From positions 806,001-870,000 of the forward strand of contig CP094685.1 in the NCBI GenBank assembly GCA_022828425.1: a stretch of DNA of 64,000 bases, in the 5' to 3' direction. Shown here piece after piece: positions 63,121 through 64,000 of the stretch. Every line of letters begins with the position of its first letter. Positions within the stretch are counted from its first letter, which is position 1. Source of the stretch: Candidatus Thiothrix sulfatifontis. GTDB lineage: Bacteria; Pseudomonadota; Gammaproteobacteria; Thiotrichales; Thiotrichaceae. Below the pieces are notes generated by a model. The model did not search any database and had not been told where the DNA came from. It saw only the letters and a list, made by a program, of their open reading frames with translations. A program made the translations under genes and the position numbers.

Positions 63121-63693
63121 TTATTTTTTGGTGGATTTTTTGACGGTCTTTTTGGCTTTCTTTTTTGCCTTGGGCTTGGCTTTGGTCACTGCCTTGAAGT
63201 CGGAGGCGGTGTAATGCATTTCCTCATCAGCCATCTGTAAGTTTTGGTCGATGCTGATTGACAGTGGGCGACCATTGTCTTGATCGTATTGCACGCTGAT
63301 ACGCGCCGCTTTGCTGTCAACACTTTTGCGGATAATGTCGAATAAATCTTCCACGGTTAAGGCATCAGCGCGGCGTTCCAGTGCGAGGGCTACGCCGTCT
63401 ACCGTTGATTGGGTCACGGTGCTGCCAGACACCTCAATGTCAATCGGTTTGCGGAATTCCGGGGTGCAAAAGCACGAACGTTGCAAAGTGTAGCGGTAAT
63501 GCGCGGGTTTGTGTTGCCGCCATTTGGTTTCAGCCGCCAGCAGATCACGGTTGGCGATGAAATAGCTTTCAGCCGACGCCGCTGGTTGTTGCACCGGGGC
63601 TCCGGTATTGTTGGTTAAGGCTGGATTGGTTGCGACACAGCCACTCAGCAAGCCCGCGCAGAGTGTGGTCAACAATGTGTATTTCATGGTCAT
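63121..63693 (-). CDS. Putative lipoprotein with DUF6174-like domain and Lys-rich tail
   Basis: 190 residues. Lipobox LLSGCVA. The mature part has HKPAHYRYTLQRSCFCTPEFRKPIDIEVSG and TVEDLFDIIRKSVDS, ISVQYDQDNGRPLSISIDQN, which I associate with DUF6174. The C-terminus is very basic (KAKPKAKKKAKKTVKKSTKK), unusual for an outer-membrane lipoprotein and possibly binding polyanions. An ATG two codons downstream is an alternative start. Confidence 0.75.
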   Translation of the reverse strand: MTMKYTLLTTLCAGLLSGCVATNPALTNNTGAPVQQPAASAESYFIANRDLLAAETKWRQHKPAHYRYTLQRSCFCTPEFRKPIDIEVSGSTVTQSTVDGVALALERRADALTVEDLFDIIRKSVDSKAARISVQYDQDNGRPLSISIDQNLQMADEEMHYTASDFKAVTKAKPKAKKKAKKTVKKSTKK

Positions 63694-63776
63694 AATTCCC
63701 GTATTCGCTGGTGTTGATACACCAAAAGACCGTCGGGATAGGGGAAAGTTCAGGTAAGCTGTGCCAGAATCAAATC

Positions 63777-64000
63777 ATGAATAAAGAAAACCACCCTCAC
63801 GATTTTGTTCTGCACCCACAATTGACGCAGGACACGTATTTCGTTACTGACTTAGAACTCTGTCGCGTCTTGCTGATGAATGAAGCGCGTTACCCTTGGC
63901 TGATTCTGGTACCTCGTCGCGCGGGAATCCGCGAAATCCACGAATTAACGGGCACCGAGCGTCAGCAATTGTGGGCGGAATCGGCTCAGGTAAGCTTGGC
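63777..64000 (+). CDS. HIT-domain protein (partial, C-terminus outside window)
   Basis: The frame is open from the ATG at 63777 to the right edge (74 codons): MNKENHPHDFVLHPQL, then TQDTYFVTDLELCRVLLMNEARYPW and LILVPRRAGIREIHELTGTERQQLW. This opening matches HIT-family nucleotide hydrolases (diadenosine polyphosphate hydrolase type). The catalytic HxHxH motif would lie beyond the edge. Confidence 0.85.
   Translation, partial: MNKENHPHDFVLHPQLTQDTYFVTDLELCRVLLMNEARYPWLILVPRRAGIREIHELTGTERQQLWAESAQVSL

Noticed and set aside
1-64000. tRNA, rRNA or CRISPR arrays
   Set aside because: No cloverleaf-like sequence or regularly spaced direct repeats were recognised in the gaps, all of which are short; this was by eye only.

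Overview
This window looks like a gammaproteobacterial chromosome, probably from the Thiothrix/Thiotrichales group. That placement is inferred from recalled protein families and was not tested by a search. Genes are packed tightly, many junctions are ATGA overlaps, and no stretch longer than 300 bases lacks a gene. I saw no tRNA, rRNA, CRISPR array or intact insertion sequence.

Bases 1-10608 are a defence block, all on the minus strand: an ATP-binding AlbA_2-type protein, an SNF2-family helicase, an XRE/ImmA-like antitoxin with a DUF4411 PIN toxin, a DinD-family protein, and a type III restriction-modification pair (mod, res; res runs off the left edge). This block starts only 14 bases after the last gene of the purine operon.

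Bases 10623-33904 and 45186-46934 encode what appears to be a complete route from purines to ammonia. The minus-strand arm runs from a Tsx-like nucleoside porin through xdhA-xdhB-xdhC, a BMP-type ABC importer and guanine deaminase. The plus-strand arm starts with a RutR-like TetR regulator, then uraH, puuD (with a cytochrome c tail), puuE, uraD, alc and allA. A second plus-strand operon carries an 8-oxoguanine deaminase-like enzyme, a small His-rich membrane protein and ureDABC. An NCS2 purine permease is divergent from it. Guanine would go to xanthine, urate, 5-hydroxyisourate, OHCU, allantoin, allantoate, ureidoglycolate and glyoxylate, with urea split by urease. RutR-operator-like sites lie in front of the porin gene and between the permease and the 8-oxoguanine deaminase, which suggests a purine regulon.

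Bases 33905-45185 are an 11-kb type I restriction island lodged between ureC and ureEFG. It holds a single-TRD HsdS-like protein, a second DinD paralogue, HsdM, a YhcG C-terminal nuclease-domain fragment whose motif Asp is replaced by Asn, a full HsdS, an OLD-like AAA ATPase paired with a PIN nuclease, a DUF6933-like protein, HsdR and a YgjP/DUF45 metallopeptidase. A 28-base perfect palindrome lies inside the island, and a 9-base direct repeat lies near its two ends.

Bases 46935-64000 are mostly housekeeping: ung, a DEAD-box helicase, a COG3146 GNAT protein, tsaC, topA, lipoproteins, NfeD and stomatin partners, a lytic transglycosylase, PPK2, a PspA-like protein with a YiaA-like protein, a TPR protein, a Uma2 nuclease, an rRNA methyltransferase and a partial HIT protein. 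A recurring oddity is short palindromic repeats of different families, three of which are translated inside genes (mod, xdhC, allA).
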